This document shows positions 15,088 to 25,848 of a DNA stretch of 39,336 nucleotides, piece after piece (the stretch's first letter is position 1; every line of letters starts with the position of its first letter). The stretch is taken from the NCBI GenBank assembly GCA_030758115.1, contig JANREX010000025.1, positions 1 to 39,336 on the forward strand, given 5' to 3'. A program made the translations under genes and the position numbers. The notes below the pieces were generated by a model, which was given only the letters and a program-made list of their open reading frames with translations, had not been told where the DNA came from and did not search any database. The stretch is from Paracoccaceae bacterium. GTDB lineage: Bacteria; Pseudomonadota; Alphaproteobacteria; Rhodobacterales; Rhodobacteraceae.

Positions 15088-16317
15088 TCACACCACGCCG
15101 ATTCCCTTCATCGCGCCCAGCAGGGTGGGGATCTTGTCCTTGAACTTGAAGAACCCATGCGTCGCATGTGGCCAGGCGGCGCTGTCATGGGCGCGGCGCA
15201 GGCGGACAAGGCGGATGCCGTCATGGGTCAGATGCCGTTCCAGCGCATCCAGCGCGCGGGCGTTCGGGCCGACCGGCGCATAGGGCGTCACGATCTGTCG
15301 CGCCCCGGTCTCGTGCGCCCAGAGGGCCAATGCCTCGACCTGCTGCTTTGGCGGCGAAAGCTCTCCCAGCCTGTCTTTCCAGCGCGTGGCGACATCCACC
15401 ATCGCATCCGACACGAAACTTTCCAGATGCGGCGCGACATGCAGCGGGCTGCGCTCCGTCACCGTGGACAGAAAGCTGGTGCCCAGCGGGGCCGGGACCT
15501 GGTCGCACAGATAACCGGGGCTGAGGTCGTCGTCATGCAGCAGCAGGGCCGTGGGCAGATCCCGATCCACCTGCCCGACAGATGGCAGCGCGATGCGCGG
15601 CGCCTCGGGCCCGTCCAGCGGGATCGCGACCGTGGCCAGACCCTTGGGGCGAAAGCGCCCGCCGGTATAGGTCTCGATATTGTCGGGACGCGCCAGGTAG
15701 GTCTTGCCGCGCGTCTGCAAGCCGGCGACCCAGCGCCAGCCCAGCGTATTCGACGCGGGATCGCCATCCAGCAGATGGCGCATGAAGAAATCGGCCCCCA
15801 GTTCCCAGGGCAGGCGCAGCGTGAAGATCCAGATCGAGGCGAACCACATCCGCGCGTGGTTGTGCAGATAGCCCGTCTGCCGCAATTCCTGCGCCCAGTG
15901 ATCGAAAGCGTCGATCCCGGTCTGACCGCCGCAGGCATCGGCCCATGCGCGGCGCAGGCCGGATTGGGTCTGCACCTGGTCCAGTGCCGCGGTCAGGCCG
16001 CTGCGATACATCTCCCATGCCGCCGGACGCTGCTCCAGCCAGCCTTTCCAGTAGCTGCGCCAATAGACTTCCTGAACGAATTTCTCGGCCGCCTGCAGCG
16101 AATGGCGGCCCAGAACGGCCTCCAGCACCTCGGCCTCGGTCAGCAGGCGATGCCGCAGGTAGGGCGACAGGGTCGATACATGCCGATGCCCGCCCGCGCC
16201 GAAATCATGATTGCGCATCCGGGCGTAATCGGCCCCCGCATGCGGCAGGAAACGCGACAGACGCTCCAGCGCGGCGGTGCGGGTGGCGGGAAAATCGGTG
16301 GTGATGCTCTGCGTCAT
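15088..16317 (-). CDS. Photolyase/cryptochrome-like FAD-binding protein with unusual domain order
   Basis: 409 residues. The first 250 form a photolyase FAD-binding domain: VYWRSYWKGWLEQRP, TGYLHNHARMWFAS, HLLDGDPASNTLGW and ARPDNIETYTGGRF match the order and spacing of motifs that bind FAD and DNA in photolyases. The usual N-terminal alpha/beta antenna domain is missing. Instead the last 145 residues look like an alpha/beta domain, opening with a beta strand (TALLLHDDDLSP) and ending HATHGFFKFKDKIP. The domain order therefore appears swapped. Repair activity is possible but unproven. The start at 16317 gives a complete FAD domain. It is convergent with soxF and divergent from clpP. Confidence 0.85.
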   Translation of the reverse strand: MTQSITTDFPATRTAALERLSRFLPHAGADYARMRNHDFGAGGHRHVSTLSPYLRHRLLTEAEVLEAVLGRHSLQAAEKFVQEVYWRSYWKGWLEQRPAAWEMYRSGLTAALDQVQTQSGLRRAWADACGGQTGIDAFDHWAQELRQTGYLHNHARMWFASIWIFTLRLPWELGADFFMRHLLDGDPASNTLGWRWVAGLQTRGKTYLARPDNIETYTGGRFRPKGLATVAIPLDGPEAPRIALPSVGQVDRDLPTALLLHDDDLSPGYLCDQVPAPLGTSFLSTVTERSPLHVAPHLESFVSDAMVDVATRWKDRLGELSPPKQQVEALALWAHETGARQIVTPYAPVGPNARALDALERHLTHDGIRLVRLRRAHDSAAWPHATHGFFKFKDKIPTLLGAMKGIGVV

Positions 16318-16443
16318 GATGCCTGGTCCCGTGGTCCCTGTCTGGGGTCTTCACGCGCCGACCTAGCGCCGCAAGCGGGGGCTTCAACGTCCCGTTTCAG
16401 GGCGTGTTCAGGGCGCTGAGGGGCGATAAATCCCCCGCGCCCC

Positions 16444-16472
16444 TTGCAGCCCGATGGGCGCAAGACTAAGAC
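16444..16472 (+). promoter_or_regulatory. Possible clpP promoter
   Basis: TTGCAG (16444-16449) and TAAGAC (16467-16472) are 17 bases apart, about 55 bases before clpP. The match to sigma-70 hexamers is moderate. No heat-shock (sigma-32) promoter was recognised. Confidence 0.4.
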
Positions 16473-16527
16473 TCCGGTAACACCTCGGGACTATGGATGA
16501 ACAACAGCAGCAGCAGGCAGGCGGATT

Positions 16528-17160
16528 ATGAAAGACCCTATTGACGTTTACATGAACACCCTCGTGCCCATGGTGGTCGAACAGACCAGCCGCGGCGAAC
16601 GCGCCTATGACATCTTTTCGCGCCTGCTGAAGGAACGGATCATCTTCCTTTCGGGCCCGGTGCATGACGGCATGTCCAGCCTGATCGTGGCGCAGCTGCT
16701 GCATCTCGAGGCGGAAAACCCCTCGAAAGAGATCAGCATGTACATCAACAGCCCCGGTGGCGTGGTGACCTCGGGCCTGTCGATCTATGACACCATGCAA
16801 TACATCAAGCCGAAGGTGTCGACCCTTGTGATCGGCCAGGCGGCATCGATGGGCTCGCTTCTGCTGACCGCGGGCGAAAAGGGGATGCGTTTCTCGCTGC
16901 CCAACAGCCGCGTGATGGTGCACCAGCCCTCGGGCGGCTACCAGGGGCAGGCCACGGATATCATGATCCACGCCGCCGAGACCCAGAAGCTCAAGAACCG
17001 GCTGAACGAGATCTATGTCAAGCACACCGGCCAGACCCTCAAGAAGGTCGAGGCGGCGCTGGAGCGGGACAATTTCATGTCCGCCGAAGATGCCAAGGAA
17101 TGGGGCCTGATCGACGAGATCGTGGAGAGCCGCGGCAAGGCCGAAGACACCAAGGCGTAA
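16528..17160 (+). CDS. clpP: ATP-dependent Clp protease proteolytic subunit ClpP
   Basis: 210 residues, full length. The serine-protease triad is visible: Ser107 in GQAASMGS, His132 in MVHQPSGG and Asp181 in [27 protein letters not shown] is the substrate-binding strand. It forms the barrel-shaped protease that ClpX feeds with unfolded proteins in the cytoplasm. AGGCGG lies before the ATG. clpX follows after 142 bases with a terminator hairpin in between, so clpX probably also has its own promoter. Confidence 0.97.
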   Translation: MKDPIDVYMNTLVPMVVEQTSRGERAYDIFSRLLKERIIFLSGPVHDGMSSLIVAQLLHLEAENPSKEISMYINSPGGVVTSGLSIYDTMQYIKPKVSTLVIGQAASMGSLLLTAGEKGMRFSLPNSRVMVHQPSGGYQGQATDIMIHAAETQKLKNRLNEIYVKHTGQTLKKVEAALERDNFMSAEDAKEWGLIDEIVESRGKAEDTKA

Positions 17161-17167
17161 CATGACC

Positions 17168-17199
17168 TTGTCCCGCCCGTCCGCGGGTGGGACAATTTT
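17168..17199 (+). terminator. Terminator between clpP and clpX
   Basis: TTGTCCCGCCCG and CGGGTGGGACAA pair over 12 positions (one wobble) around TCCG, followed by TTTT. It starts seven bases after the clpP stop. Confidence 0.75.
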
Positions 17200-17302
17200 G
17201 ACATTGTGGTGGCCGGGGGGCTGCCCTAAGCTTGGTCCCAACTGTGCACGGCGCGACAGATCGGGCTGACTGCACCACAGGACAAGGCCTGAAAGGGACG
17301 AT

Positions 17303-18568
<1,266 letters not shown>

Positions 18569-18743
18569 TCCTTGGCCGATCCTGCTGCCCGGTGGGGCAG
18601 TGGCCAGGGCGGAATGGATATTTATGGCAAGAAGAAACAGGGGTCGTGCCGAAAGGCGCGGCCCTTTGCCATCCGGCGCGCTTGTGACTGGACCTTGGCG
18701 CGCGCATGAGGCATAGCAGGAACGACGAACAGCGGAGGCTTCG

Positions 18744-19127
18744 ATGGGCATTCTGAACACGCTCTTGCGCGCGGTGACCTGGTGGAACGGCCAGACCCTG
18801 AACACGCAGATCCATACCTGGCGCAAGGGCGTCAAGGTTGGCGAGGATGCGCAGGGCAACGCCTTTTACACGACGCGCGACGGCAAGCGGCGCTGGGTGA
18901 TCTTCAATGGTGAAGTCGAGGCAAGCCGGATCAGCCCCGACTGGCACGGCTGGCTGCATCACACCTACAAGCAGGCCCCGACCGAAAGCCCGCTGGCGCA
19001 CAAGCCCTGGGAAAAGCCGCATCAGGAAAACCTGTCCGGCACGCCGCTGGCCTATGCGCCTGCAGGCTCGATCCGGCGCGCGGAACCCGCGCCGCGCAAG
19101 GATTACGAAGCCTGGACCCCGGAATGA
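18744..19127 (+). CDS. NADH:ubiquinone oxidoreductase subunit NDUFA12 family protein
   Basis: 127 residues. The family core is clear: [44 protein letters not shown] and [12 protein letters not shown]. It is the alphaproteobacterial homologue of the mitochondrial supernumerary complex I subunit NDUFA12 (B17.2), which stabilises the peripheral arm. No signal peptide or membrane helix, as expected for the cytoplasmic face. It is encoded away from any nuo operon in this window and is followed after 21 bases by an MlaD-type gene. Confidence 0.92.
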   Translation: MGILNTLLRAVTWWNGQTLNTQIHTWRKGVKVGEDAQGNAFYTTRDGKRRWVIFNGEVEASRISPDWHGWLHHTYKQAPTESPLAHKPWEKPHQENLSGTPLAYAPAGSIRRAEPAPRKDYEAWTPE

Positions 19128-19148
19128 TGCGCGGCTGAGGAGCGACAC

Positions 19149-19595
19149 ATGTCCGAGACAAAGACGGAAGTGGCGGTTGGCGCCGCGGTGATCGCCGTGG
19201 CAGCGGGCTTTCTGATCTATGCGGGGCAGGTCACGGGCCTGTCCGCACCAAGCACGGGCTATGCGCTGACCGCCTCGTTCCGGTCACTGGAGGGTGTGGG
19301 CGTCGGGACCGATGTGCGCCTTGCCGGTGTCAAGGTGGGCAGCGTGACAGCCGTCACCCTGAACCCCGAGACATTCCGCGCCGATACCACGATCACCGTG
19401 CTGGACGGGATCGTCCTGCCGGACGACAGTGCCATCATCATTTCCTCCGAAGGCCTGCTGGGGGGGAACTTCGTGGAACTGATGCCGGGCGGATCGCCCT
19501 TCAACCTGAACCCCGGCGATGAGATCATCGACACCCAGGGCGCCGTCAGCCTGGTCTCGCTGCTGATGAAATTCGTCTCGGGCGAGGGGCAGTGA
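19149..19595 (+). CDS. mlaD: MlaD/MCE-domain lipid transport protein
   Basis: 148 residues. One N-terminal membrane helix (VAVGAAVIAVAAGFLIYAG) is followed by a single MCE domain with FRSLEGVGVGTDVRLAGVKVG and EGLLGGNFVEL, as in MlaD. MlaD forms a periplasmic hexamer with the MlaFEB ABC transporter to move phospholipids between membranes. The Mla transporter genes are not in the window. The stop overlaps the start of the next gene (GTGA), so the two are translated together. The symbol is by family resemblance. Confidence 0.88.
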   Translation: MSETKTEVAVGAAVIAVAAGFLIYAGQVTGLSAPSTGYALTASFRSLEGVGVGTDVRLAGVKVGSVTAVTLNPETFRADTTITVLDGIVLPDDSAIIISSEGLLGGNFVELMPGGSPFNLNPGDEIIDTQGAVSLVSLLMKFVSGEGQ

Positions 19596-19966
19596 CCTTG
19601 CGCGCCCTGGTCCTGGCCACCGGGATGGCGCTGGCCGCGACCGGCCATGGCTGGGCACAGGACGACCAGACCGCCACCGGCACCGGTGCCGTGCTGCGTG
19701 TCCTGGACAAGATCAACGGCGAGGTGCAGGACATTACCTTGCCGAATGGCGGCACTGGCGTCGTCTGGCGGATCCAGGTGGATCTGGGGGAATGCCGCTA
19801 TCCCGCCGGCAACCCGGCAGGCGATGGCATCGCCTTTGTCACACTGCGCCAGGACGGACAGGCCGATCCGCTGTTCCGGGGATGGATGTTCGCCTCGGCC
19901 CCGGCGCTGAACGCGCTGGATCATCCGCGCTATGACGTCTGGGTGATCCGCTGCACCACGTCCTGA
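19592..19966 (+). CDS. DUF2155 domain protein, exported
   Basis: 124 residues from a GTG overlapping the mlaD-type stop. A signal peptide ends near HGWAQD (residue 23). The DUF2155 signature is strong: VLRVLDKINGEVQDI, CRYPAGNPAGDG, and FRGWMFASAPALNALDHPRYDVWVIRC. Two cysteines could form a periplasmic disulfide. Function is unknown; coupling to an MlaD-type protein suggests an envelope role, which is inference. Its 3' end overlaps the convergent aat gene by 37 bases. Confidence 0.88.
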   Translation: MTLRALVLATGMALAATGHGWAQDDQTATGTGAVLRVLDKINGEVQDITLPNGGTGVVWRIQVDLGECRYPAGNPAGDGIAFVTLRQDGQADPLFRGWMFASAPALNALDHPRYDVWVIRCTTS

Positions 19967-20574
19967 GGGGTTTCGGGCAGGGCAGGCCCCGCGAAATCCC
20001 CGTCACCTGCAAGAGCCTTTTCCAGCTGGCGATGATATTCGGCGCGCGTCACCTCGACCGCGCCAAGGGATGCCAGATGCGGGGTCAGGAATTGCGCGTC
20101 GAACAGCCTGAAGCCACCCTGGCGCAAACGATCCACCAGATAGGCCAGCGCGATCTTTGACGCATCCGTGCGGCGCGAGAACATGCTTTCCCCGAAGAAC
20201 GCCGCCCCCAGCGTCACGCCGTAGACCCCGCCGACAAGCGTGTCGCCTTCCCGGACCTCAAGGGAATGGGCATGGCCCATGGCGTGCAGGTCCAGATAGA
20301 GGCGCCGGATTTCGGCGTTGATCCAGGTCTCGTCGCGATCGGCACAGGCATCGACGACATCGGCGAAGGCCCGGTTGACCGTGACGCGATGCGACCAGCG
20401 CCGCATGCGCCGCGCCAGGCTGCGCGAGATGTGAAACCGGTCCAGCGGAAAGATGCCGCGACGGCGCGGATCGACCCAGAACACATCCGGGTCGTGGCGT
20501 GTCTCGGCCATGGGAAAGATACCCGCCGCATAGGCATTGAGCAGCAGTTCGGGCGTGATCACCGGGTCCGTCAT
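19930..20574 (-). CDS. aat: Leucyl/phenylalanyl-tRNA-protein transferase
   Basis: 214 residues. Family motifs include ELLLNAYAAGIFPMAE, FWVDPRRRGIFPLD, ETWINAEIRRLYLDLHAMGHAHSLE and GGVYGVTLGAAFFGESMFSR. The enzyme adds Leu or Phe from tRNA to the N-terminus of proteins beginning with Lys or Arg, marking them for ClpS/ClpAP. The ATG at 20574 is preferred over a TTG eight codons upstream. It lies 34 bases after accC and is probably co-transcribed. Its end overlaps the DUF2155 gene on the other strand. Confidence 0.95.
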   Translation of the reverse strand: MTDPVITPELLLNAYAAGIFPMAETRHDPDVFWVDPRRRGIFPLDRFHISRSLARRMRRWSHRVTVNRAFADVVDACADRDETWINAEIRRLYLDLHAMGHAHSLEVREGDTLVGGVYGVTLGAAFFGESMFSRRTDASKIALAYLVDRLRQGGFRLFDAQFLTPHLASLGAVEVTRAEYHRQLEKALAGDGDFAGPALPETPQDVVQRITQTS

Positions 20575-20608
20575 GCACGGGCCCGGCGCGTATGGCAAGG
20601 GAGCACCC

Positions 20609-21958
20609 TCAGGCGGGAAGATGCGTCTTCAGCCAATGTTCCAGCCAGTGGATGTTGTAATTGCCGGTCTGCACGTCCTCTTCCTGCAAGAGCGCGTGAA
20701 AAAGCGGAATGGTCGTATCCACACCGTCCACGATCAGTTCTCCCAGGGCGCGGGCCAGGCGCGCCAGCGCCTCGGGGCGGTCGCGGCCATGCACGATCAG
20801 CTTGCCGATCAGGCTGTCGTAATAGGGCGGGATCCGGTAGCCGTCATAGAGCGCGGAATCGATCCGCACACCCAGGCCGCCGGGCGCGTGATACTGGGTG
20901 ATCCGGCCGGGGCAGGGCGCGAAATTCGGCAGCTTCTCGGCGTTGATGCGCACTTCGATGGCATGCCCGTTGATCACCAGATCCTCTTGCGTGAAGGACA
21001 TCGGCAGGCCTTCGGCCACGCGGATCTGTTCGCGCACGAGGTCCACGCCGAAGATCGCCTCGGTCACCGGGTGTTCGACCTGCAGACGTGTGTTCATCTC
21101 GATGAAATAGAACTCGCCGTTCTCGTAGAGAAATTCGATCGTGCCCGCGCCGATATAGTTGATGGCGGCCACGGCATCCGCGCAGACCTTGCCGATGCGC
21201 GCGCGTTCCTCGGGCGTGATCACCGGGCCGGGCGCTTCTTCGAACACTTTCTGGTGGCGCCGCTGGAGAGAGCAGTCGCGCTCGCCCAGATGCACGGCGC
21301 GGCCCTTGCCGTCACCGAAGACCTGGATTTCGATATGGCGCGGCGTGGTCAGGTATTTCTCGATATAGACCTCGTCATTGCCGAAGGCGGCCTTGGATTC
21401 CGACCGGGCGGTCATGAAGGCGCTTTCCATGTCGGCCTCGGTCAGGGCCACTTTCATGCCGCGCCCGCCACCGCCGGCGGTGGCCTTGACGATCACCGGA
21501 TAGCCGATTTCGGCACCGATGCGCTTGGCATCCGCAAGCGTCGGCACACCGCCATCGGACCCGGGCACGCAAGGCACGCCCAGTGCCTTCATCGTGTCCT
21601 TGGCGGTGATCTTGTCGCCCATGATGCGGATATGCTCGGCCGTGGGGCCGATGAAGGTGATGCCGTGATCCTCGACGATCTGCACGAAATTCGCATTCTC
21701 CGACAGAAAGCCATAGCCGGGATGGATCGCCTGTGCGCCCGTGATCTCGCAGGCCGAGATGATGGCGGGGATTGACAGGTAGCTGTCCGTGGAGGGGGGC
21801 GGGCCGATGCAGACGGCCTCGTCGGCCATGCGCACATGCATCGCGTCGGCATCTGCGGTCGAATGGACGGCCACGGATTTGATGCCCATTTCACGGGCGG
21901 CACGGATCACGCGCAAGGCAATCTCGCCACGGTTCGCAATCAGGATCTTGTCGAACAT
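20609..21958 (-). CDS. accC: Acetyl-CoA carboxylase biotin carboxylase subunit
   Basis: 449 residues, the normal AccC length. Motifs run in order: [33 protein letters not shown], the ATP-grasp glycine-rich [12 protein letters not shown], and [16 protein letters not shown]. It carboxylates the biotin on AccB using ATP and bicarbonate, the first step of malonyl-CoA synthesis. The ATG at 21958 is chosen over a TTG two codons upstream. It begins 10 bases after accB ends, in the usual accBC arrangement. Confidence 0.97.
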   Translation of the reverse strand: MFDKILIANRGEIALRVIRAAREMGIKSVAVHSTADADAMHVRMADEAVCIGPPPSTDSYLSIPAIISACEITGAQAIHPGYGFLSENANFVQIVEDHGITFIGPTAEHIRIMGDKITAKDTMKALGVPCVPGSDGGVPTLADAKRIGAEIGYPVIVKATAGGGGRGMKVALTEADMESAFMTARSESKAAFGNDEVYIEKYLTTPRHIEIQVFGDGKGRAVHLGERDCSLQRRHQKVFEEAPGPVITPEERARIGKVCADAVAAINYIGAGTIEFLYENGEFYFIEMNTRLQVEHPVTEAIFGVDLVREQIRVAEGLPMSFTQEDLVINGHAIEVRINAEKLPNFAPCPGRITQYHAPGGLGVRIDSALYDGYRIPPYYDSLIGKLIVHGRDRPEALARLARALGELIVDGVDTTIPLFHALLQEEDVQTGNYNIHWLEHWLKTHLPA

Positions 21959-21968
21959 TGCCAAGGCC

Positions 21969-22463
21969 TTATTCGATGATCATCAGGGGCGCGCCATATT
22001 CCACGGCGGCACCGTCTTCGACCAGGATGCGCTTGACCGTGCCCGATTTCGGCGCGGGAATATGGTTCATGGTCTTCATCGCCTCGATGATCAGAAGGGT
22101 GTCACCCTCCTTGACCTGCGCGCCGACGGTCACGAAGGCGGGCGAGCCGGGTTCGGCCTGCATGTAGACAGTGCCGACCATGGGCGAGGTCACGGCACCC
22201 GGCAGCGTGGCGGGATCCTGCGTCGCGGCAGCGGCGGGCGCAGCGGCGGCGGGGGCCGCCGGGGCGGGGGCTGCCGCATACTGGACCGGAGCGGCCGGGG
22301 CGGCATAGGTCACCTGGGGGGCTACGCGGCTGACGCGGACATTCAGGCTGTCATCCTCGCCATATTCGCGCATCACTTCCAGCTCGGTCAGGTCATTCTC
22401 GCGCAGCAGTTCCGCAAGGGCCTGAATGAAGGCAACGTCGCTGTCATGGTTCTTCTTCGTCAT
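21969..22463 (-). CDS. accB: Acetyl-CoA carboxylase biotin carboxyl carrier protein
   Basis: 164 residues. An N-terminal helical part ([20 protein letters not shown]) is followed by an Ala/Pro-rich hinge and the biotinyl domain with EAMKTMN, whose lysine carries biotin. The ATG at 22463 gives the normal length; an in-frame extension to 22547 is judged non-coding. It is first in the accB-accC-aat operon and is divergent from the acyl-CoA synthetase. The 221-base gap should hold both promoters; none was clear. Confidence 0.95.
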   Translation of the reverse strand: MTKKNHDSDVAFIQALAELLRENDLTELEVMREYGEDDSLNVRVSRVAPQVTYAAPAAPVQYAAAPAPAAPAAAAPAAAATQDPATLPGAVTSPMVGTVYMQAEPGSPAFVTVGAQVKEGDTLLIIEAMKTMNHIPAPKSGTVKRILVEDGAAVEYGAPLMIIE

Positions 22464-22684
22464 ATTGTCCTCGACCGGTTTTGACAGGGCTGCATGGGGT
22501 TCGGCCCATGGCCGACCCTGCGCTATTCTGACCCGCTTATAGGTCATCGTGACGTCAGGGAAAAGCGGCCAATTCGCATGCCACGCCGCTGTGAAGAGGC
22601 TGGCCCGTGCCGCAGGTCCGCGATCTGCATGATTGCACCGCGCGCGCCATGGTGCTTTTCTGCGCCTGTCAGGGGAGGGCGGAC

Positions 22685-24232
22685 ATGAATATTTCCAACT
22701 GGTTGCTGCGGCAGGCGCAGGTGCATGGGGACCGTCCGGCCCTGTTTCTGGGGCGCGACTGCGTGGCGGATTATGGACAGTTCCATGCGCAAGCGGCGGC
22801 GGTGGCCGGTTGGCTTGAGGCCCAAGGCCTGCGCCAGGGCGATCGCGTGGCCCTTTTCATGAAGAACCGGCCGGACTTCCTGGTGCTGCTCTACGGGATC
22901 TGGATGGCCGGGGCCGTGGCGGTTCCCGTCAATGCCAAGCTGCACGGGCGCGAGGCGGCCTGGATCACGGGGGATGCGGGCGCGCGCCTTGCCTTCGCCT
23001 CGCCCGGCCTGGCCGAGGATCTGGCGCAGTCCCTGGCGCAAGAGGGGGTGGATGCGCGCGTGATTGTGGCTGACGCCGCCGGGCTGGCCGAAGTGCTGGC
23101 CCATGACCGGCTGTCCGCACCTTGCCCGCTGGCCCCGCAGGCTCTGGCCTGGCTCTTTTACACATCCGGCACGACAGGCCGGCCCAAGGGGGTGATGATC
23201 ACCCACGGCATGCTGTCGGCCATGTGCCTGTCCTATCTGGCGGATGTGGACCAGGTCAGCCCCGAGGATGCGGCGCTTTATGCGGCCCCTCTCAGCCACG
23301 GGGCGGGGCTATATGCATTGGTGCATGTGCTGATGGGGGCGCGCCATGTCTGCCCCGTGTCGGGCGGTTTCGATCCGGCGGAAATCCTTGATCTGGCCGC
23401 GCATCACGGGCGCATCCACATGTTCGCGGCCCCCACGATGGTCAAGCGGATGACCGCCTATGCCCAGTCGCAGGGGCAGGGCGGCGCGGGGCTGCGCACC
23501 ATCGTCTATGGTGGCGGGCCGATGTATGTGGCCGATATCGTCGAGGCGGTCGCGGTCTTCGGGCCGGTCTTCGTGCAGATCTACGGACAGGGCGAATGCC
23601 CGATGAGCATCACGGCGCTGTCGCGCGCGGATGTGACGGATCGCAGCCACGCGGCATGGCGCGCCCGGTTGGGATCGGTGGGGCGCGCGCAATCCGTGGT
23701 CGAGGTCAAGATCGGCGACGCGACCGGCGCGGCCCTGCCGCCGGGGCAGATCGGCGAGATCATGGTCCGCGGTGCCACGGTCATGCCGGGCTATTGGCGC
23801 AACGCCGAGGCCACGGCCAAGGCCATCCAGGACGGTTGGTTGCGCACCGGCGACATGGGGGTTCTGGACGCCGAGGGCTATCTGACGCTGCATGACCGCA
23901 GCAAGGACATGATCATCTCGGGCGGCACGAACATCTATCCCCGCGAGGTCGAGGAGGCCCTGTTGACCCATCCCGATCTGCACGAGGTGTCGGTCGTGGG
24001 CCAGCCCGATCCGGAGTGGGGAGAGATCGTCGTGGCCTTCGTGGTGCCAAAGGCAGGGGCGGTGCCGGATCATGCCGCGCTGGACGCGCATTGCCTGTCG
24101 CAGATCGCGCGGTTCAAGCGGCCCAAGGTCTATGTCGTTCTGTCCGAACTGCCCAAGAACAATTACGGCAAGGTCCTGAAGACCGCGCTGCGGGAACAGC
24201 TGGCCGGGACCGCGTTGCAGGTTCTGCCCTGA
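22685..24232 (+). CDS. Class I acyl-CoA synthetase (AMP-forming)
   Basis: 515 residues of the ANL superfamily, which activates a carboxylic acid to acyl-AMP and then acyl-CoA. The phosphate loop LFYTSGTTGRPKGVMITH is near residue 155, IYGQGECPMS is the A5 motif, WLRTGDMGVLD is A7, and the catalytic lysine motif PKNNYGKVLK is near the C-terminus. Substrate cannot be read directly. The next gene is an ScfR-like regulator of short-chain acyl-CoA type, which fits a short or medium fatty acid. GGAGGG lies upstream of the ATG. Confidence 0.92.
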   Translation: MNISNWLLRQAQVHGDRPALFLGRDCVADYGQFHAQAAAVAGWLEAQGLRQGDRVALFMKNRPDFLVLLYGIWMAGAVAVPVNAKLHGREAAWITGDAGARLAFASPGLAEDLAQSLAQEGVDARVIVADAAGLAEVLAHDRLSAPCPLAPQALAWLFYTSGTTGRPKGVMITHGMLSAMCLSYLADVDQVSPEDAALYAAPLSHGAGLYALVHVLMGARHVCPVSGGFDPAEILDLAAHHGRIHMFAAPTMVKRMTAYAQSQGQGGAGLRTIVYGGGPMYVADIVEAVAVFGPVFVQIYGQGECPMSITALSRADVTDRSHAAWRARLGSVGRAQSVVEVKIGDATGAALPPGQIGEIMVRGATVMPGYWRNAEATAKAIQDGWLRTGDMGVLDAEGYLTLHDRSKDMIISGGTNIYPREVEEALLTHPDLHEVSVVGQPDPEWGEIVVAFVVPKAGAVPDHAALDAHCLSQIARFKRPKVYVVLSELPKNNYGKVLKTALREQLAGTALQVLP

Positions 24233-24289
24233 GAGGCGTTGTAAATTCCGCTTCGCAGCCCTTGAAAAAAGTGTAAATATGTTGGGATT

Positions 24290-24356
24290 GCTGACGCTTG
24301 GACGGTCAAGCTTCAGCAGTCCGACAGGGGCGAAGCAAGGACGGGGCGAAGCAAGG
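24290..24356. promoter_or_regulatory. Inverted repeat and tandem repeat before the ScfR-like gene
   Basis: GCTGA-C-GCTTG and CAAGC-T-TCAGC (24290-24317) form an imperfect palindrome with a six-base centre. The 14-mer GGGGCGAAGCAAGG then occurs twice with a 16-base period (24327-24340, 24343-24356), just before the start codon. TGTAAAT also occurs twice upstream, near 24240 and 24272. These look like operator material, perhaps for self-regulation. Confidence 0.45.
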
Positions 24357-24367
24357 GTGCCTGAACG

Positions 24368-25741
24368 ATGCCGCAGCGACAACTGACCGGCGGGCGGATC
24401 CGCGAGCGGCGCATCGCGCTGGGGCTGCGCCAGGCGGATCTGGCGCGTGATGTGGGCATCTCGGCCTCTTACCTGAACCTGATCGAACACAGTCGCCGGC
24501 GGATCGGCGGCAAGCTGCTGCTGGACCTGTCGGCCGCACTGGGGGTCGAACCTTCGGCGCTGACGGAAGGGGCCGAAGCCGCCCTGATCGCCACGCTGCG
24601 TGATGCGGCCACTGCCGCGCCGACGGTGCGGCCCGAAATCGACGGGATCGAGGATCTGGCCGCGCGCTTTCCCGGCTGGGCCGAGGTGCTGGCCGAGCGC
24701 CACCGGCGCGTCCTGTCGCTGGAGCGGACGGTTGAACAGCTGTCGGACCGGCTGACCCATGATCCCTATCTGGCCGCCTCGATGCACGAGGTCCTGTCCA
24801 CGGTCACGGCCATTCGCTCGACCGCGGCGATCCTGGTGGACCCGCGCGAGATCGAGCCGGAATGGCGCGACCGTTTCCATCGCAACATCAACGAGGATGC
24901 CGCCCGCCTGGCCCAAAGCGCGCAGGCTCTGGTCGGATACATGGATGGCGCGGGCAAGGCCGATGCGGCGCTCAGCTCGCCCCAGGATGAGATGGAGCGC
25001 TTCCTGACGGCGCGCGCGCATCATTTCGCGGAGCTGGAAGGTCCGGACCCGCTGCCGGAGGGCACGATTTCCACCCTGATCGACACGGCCGAGGCGCTGC
25101 AATCGGCATCGGCCAAGACCCAGGGGCGCGCCTATCTGGAACGCTACCGCAGCGATGCCATGCGCCTGCCGCTGGCCCGTCTGCGCGCCGCACGGCTTCA
25201 GGCGGGCGCGGATGATGCGGCATCCGACCCGCTTTACCTTGCCGCGCGCCTTTCGGTCGATCCGGCCACGGTGATGCGCCGGCTGGCCAGCCTGCCGCAG
25301 GATCCCGAGACGGGCGCCCAGGCCGCGCCGGTGGGGCTTGTCAGTTGCGACGCCTCGGGCACGCTGCTGCTGCGCCATCCGATCGAAGGCTTCGCCCTGC
25401 CGCGCTTTGGTGCCGCATGTCCGCTCTGGCCGCTGTTCGCGGCGCTCAATCGTCCGATGACGCCGATTCGCCAGACCCTGCGCCAGAGCGGTCAACACGG
25501 GCGCCGGTTTCGCGCCTTCGCCATCGCGCAACCTGTCGGACAGACCGAATACAACACCGAACCCCTGTTCGAGTCGCATATGCTGATCCTGCCGCTGGCC
25601 CAGGACAGCGTGACACCGCGCGGTGCGGCCCCGGTCGAAGGGCCGGACGCCCCGCGCGAGGTTGGCGTCAGCTGCCGCATCTGCCCGGCAGAGGCCTGCC
25701 CGGGACGGCGTGAACCCTCGATCCTGACAGATGGGTTTTGA
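24368..25741 (+). CDS. ScfR-like XRE-family regulator with a HisKA-like middle domain
   Basis: 457 residues. Residues 8-65 are an XRE helix-turn-helix (RIRERRIALGLRQADLARDV, ISASYLNLIEHSRRRIGG). The C-terminus matches DUF2083: FALPRFGAACPLWPLFAAL and VGVSCRICPAEACPGRR. That pair is typical of ScfR/RamB/PccR regulators of short-chain acyl-CoA metabolism. Those proteins normally carry an IrrE-like domain in the middle; here no HExxH is present. Instead residues 132-182 (YLAASMHEVLSTVTAIRS onward) align without gaps to the HisKA domain of the kinase encoded at 26508, with His140 at the phosphorylated-histidine position. Downstream is a lone receiver domain. Direct repeats precede the start. Confidence 0.82.
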   Translation: MPQRQLTGGRIRERRIALGLRQADLARDVGISASYLNLIEHSRRRIGGKLLLDLSAALGVEPSALTEGAEAALIATLRDAATAAPTVRPEIDGIEDLAARFPGWAEVLAERHRRVLSLERTVEQLSDRLTHDPYLAASMHEVLSTVTAIRSTAAILVDPREIEPEWRDRFHRNINEDAARLAQSAQALVGYMDGAGKADAALSSPQDEMERFLTARAHHFAELEGPDPLPEGTISTLIDTAEALQSASAKTQGRAYLERYRSDAMRLPLARLRAARLQAGADDAASDPLYLAARLSVDPATVMRRLASLPQDPETGAQAAPVGLVSCDASGTLLLRHPIEGFALPRFGAACPLWPLFAALNRPMTPIRQTLRQSGQHGRRFRAFAIAQPVGQTEYNTEPLFESHMLILPLAQDSVTPRGAAPVEGPDAPREVGVSCRICPAEACPGRREPSILTDGF

Positions 25742-25848
25742 CAGGATGCCGCCCAGCGACGATAGTCGGGCAAGGCTTTGCCGTGTCACCCAGCAGGACG
25801 GGCGACGCGGCGGCCGAACCGCTACATTCCAGGGGAGGGGAAAGTGGC

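Noticed and set aside
18614-18709. A 31-codon open frame beginning MDIYGKKK between clpX and the NDUFA12 gene
   Set aside because: Very short, no clear ribosome-binding site and no recognisable product.
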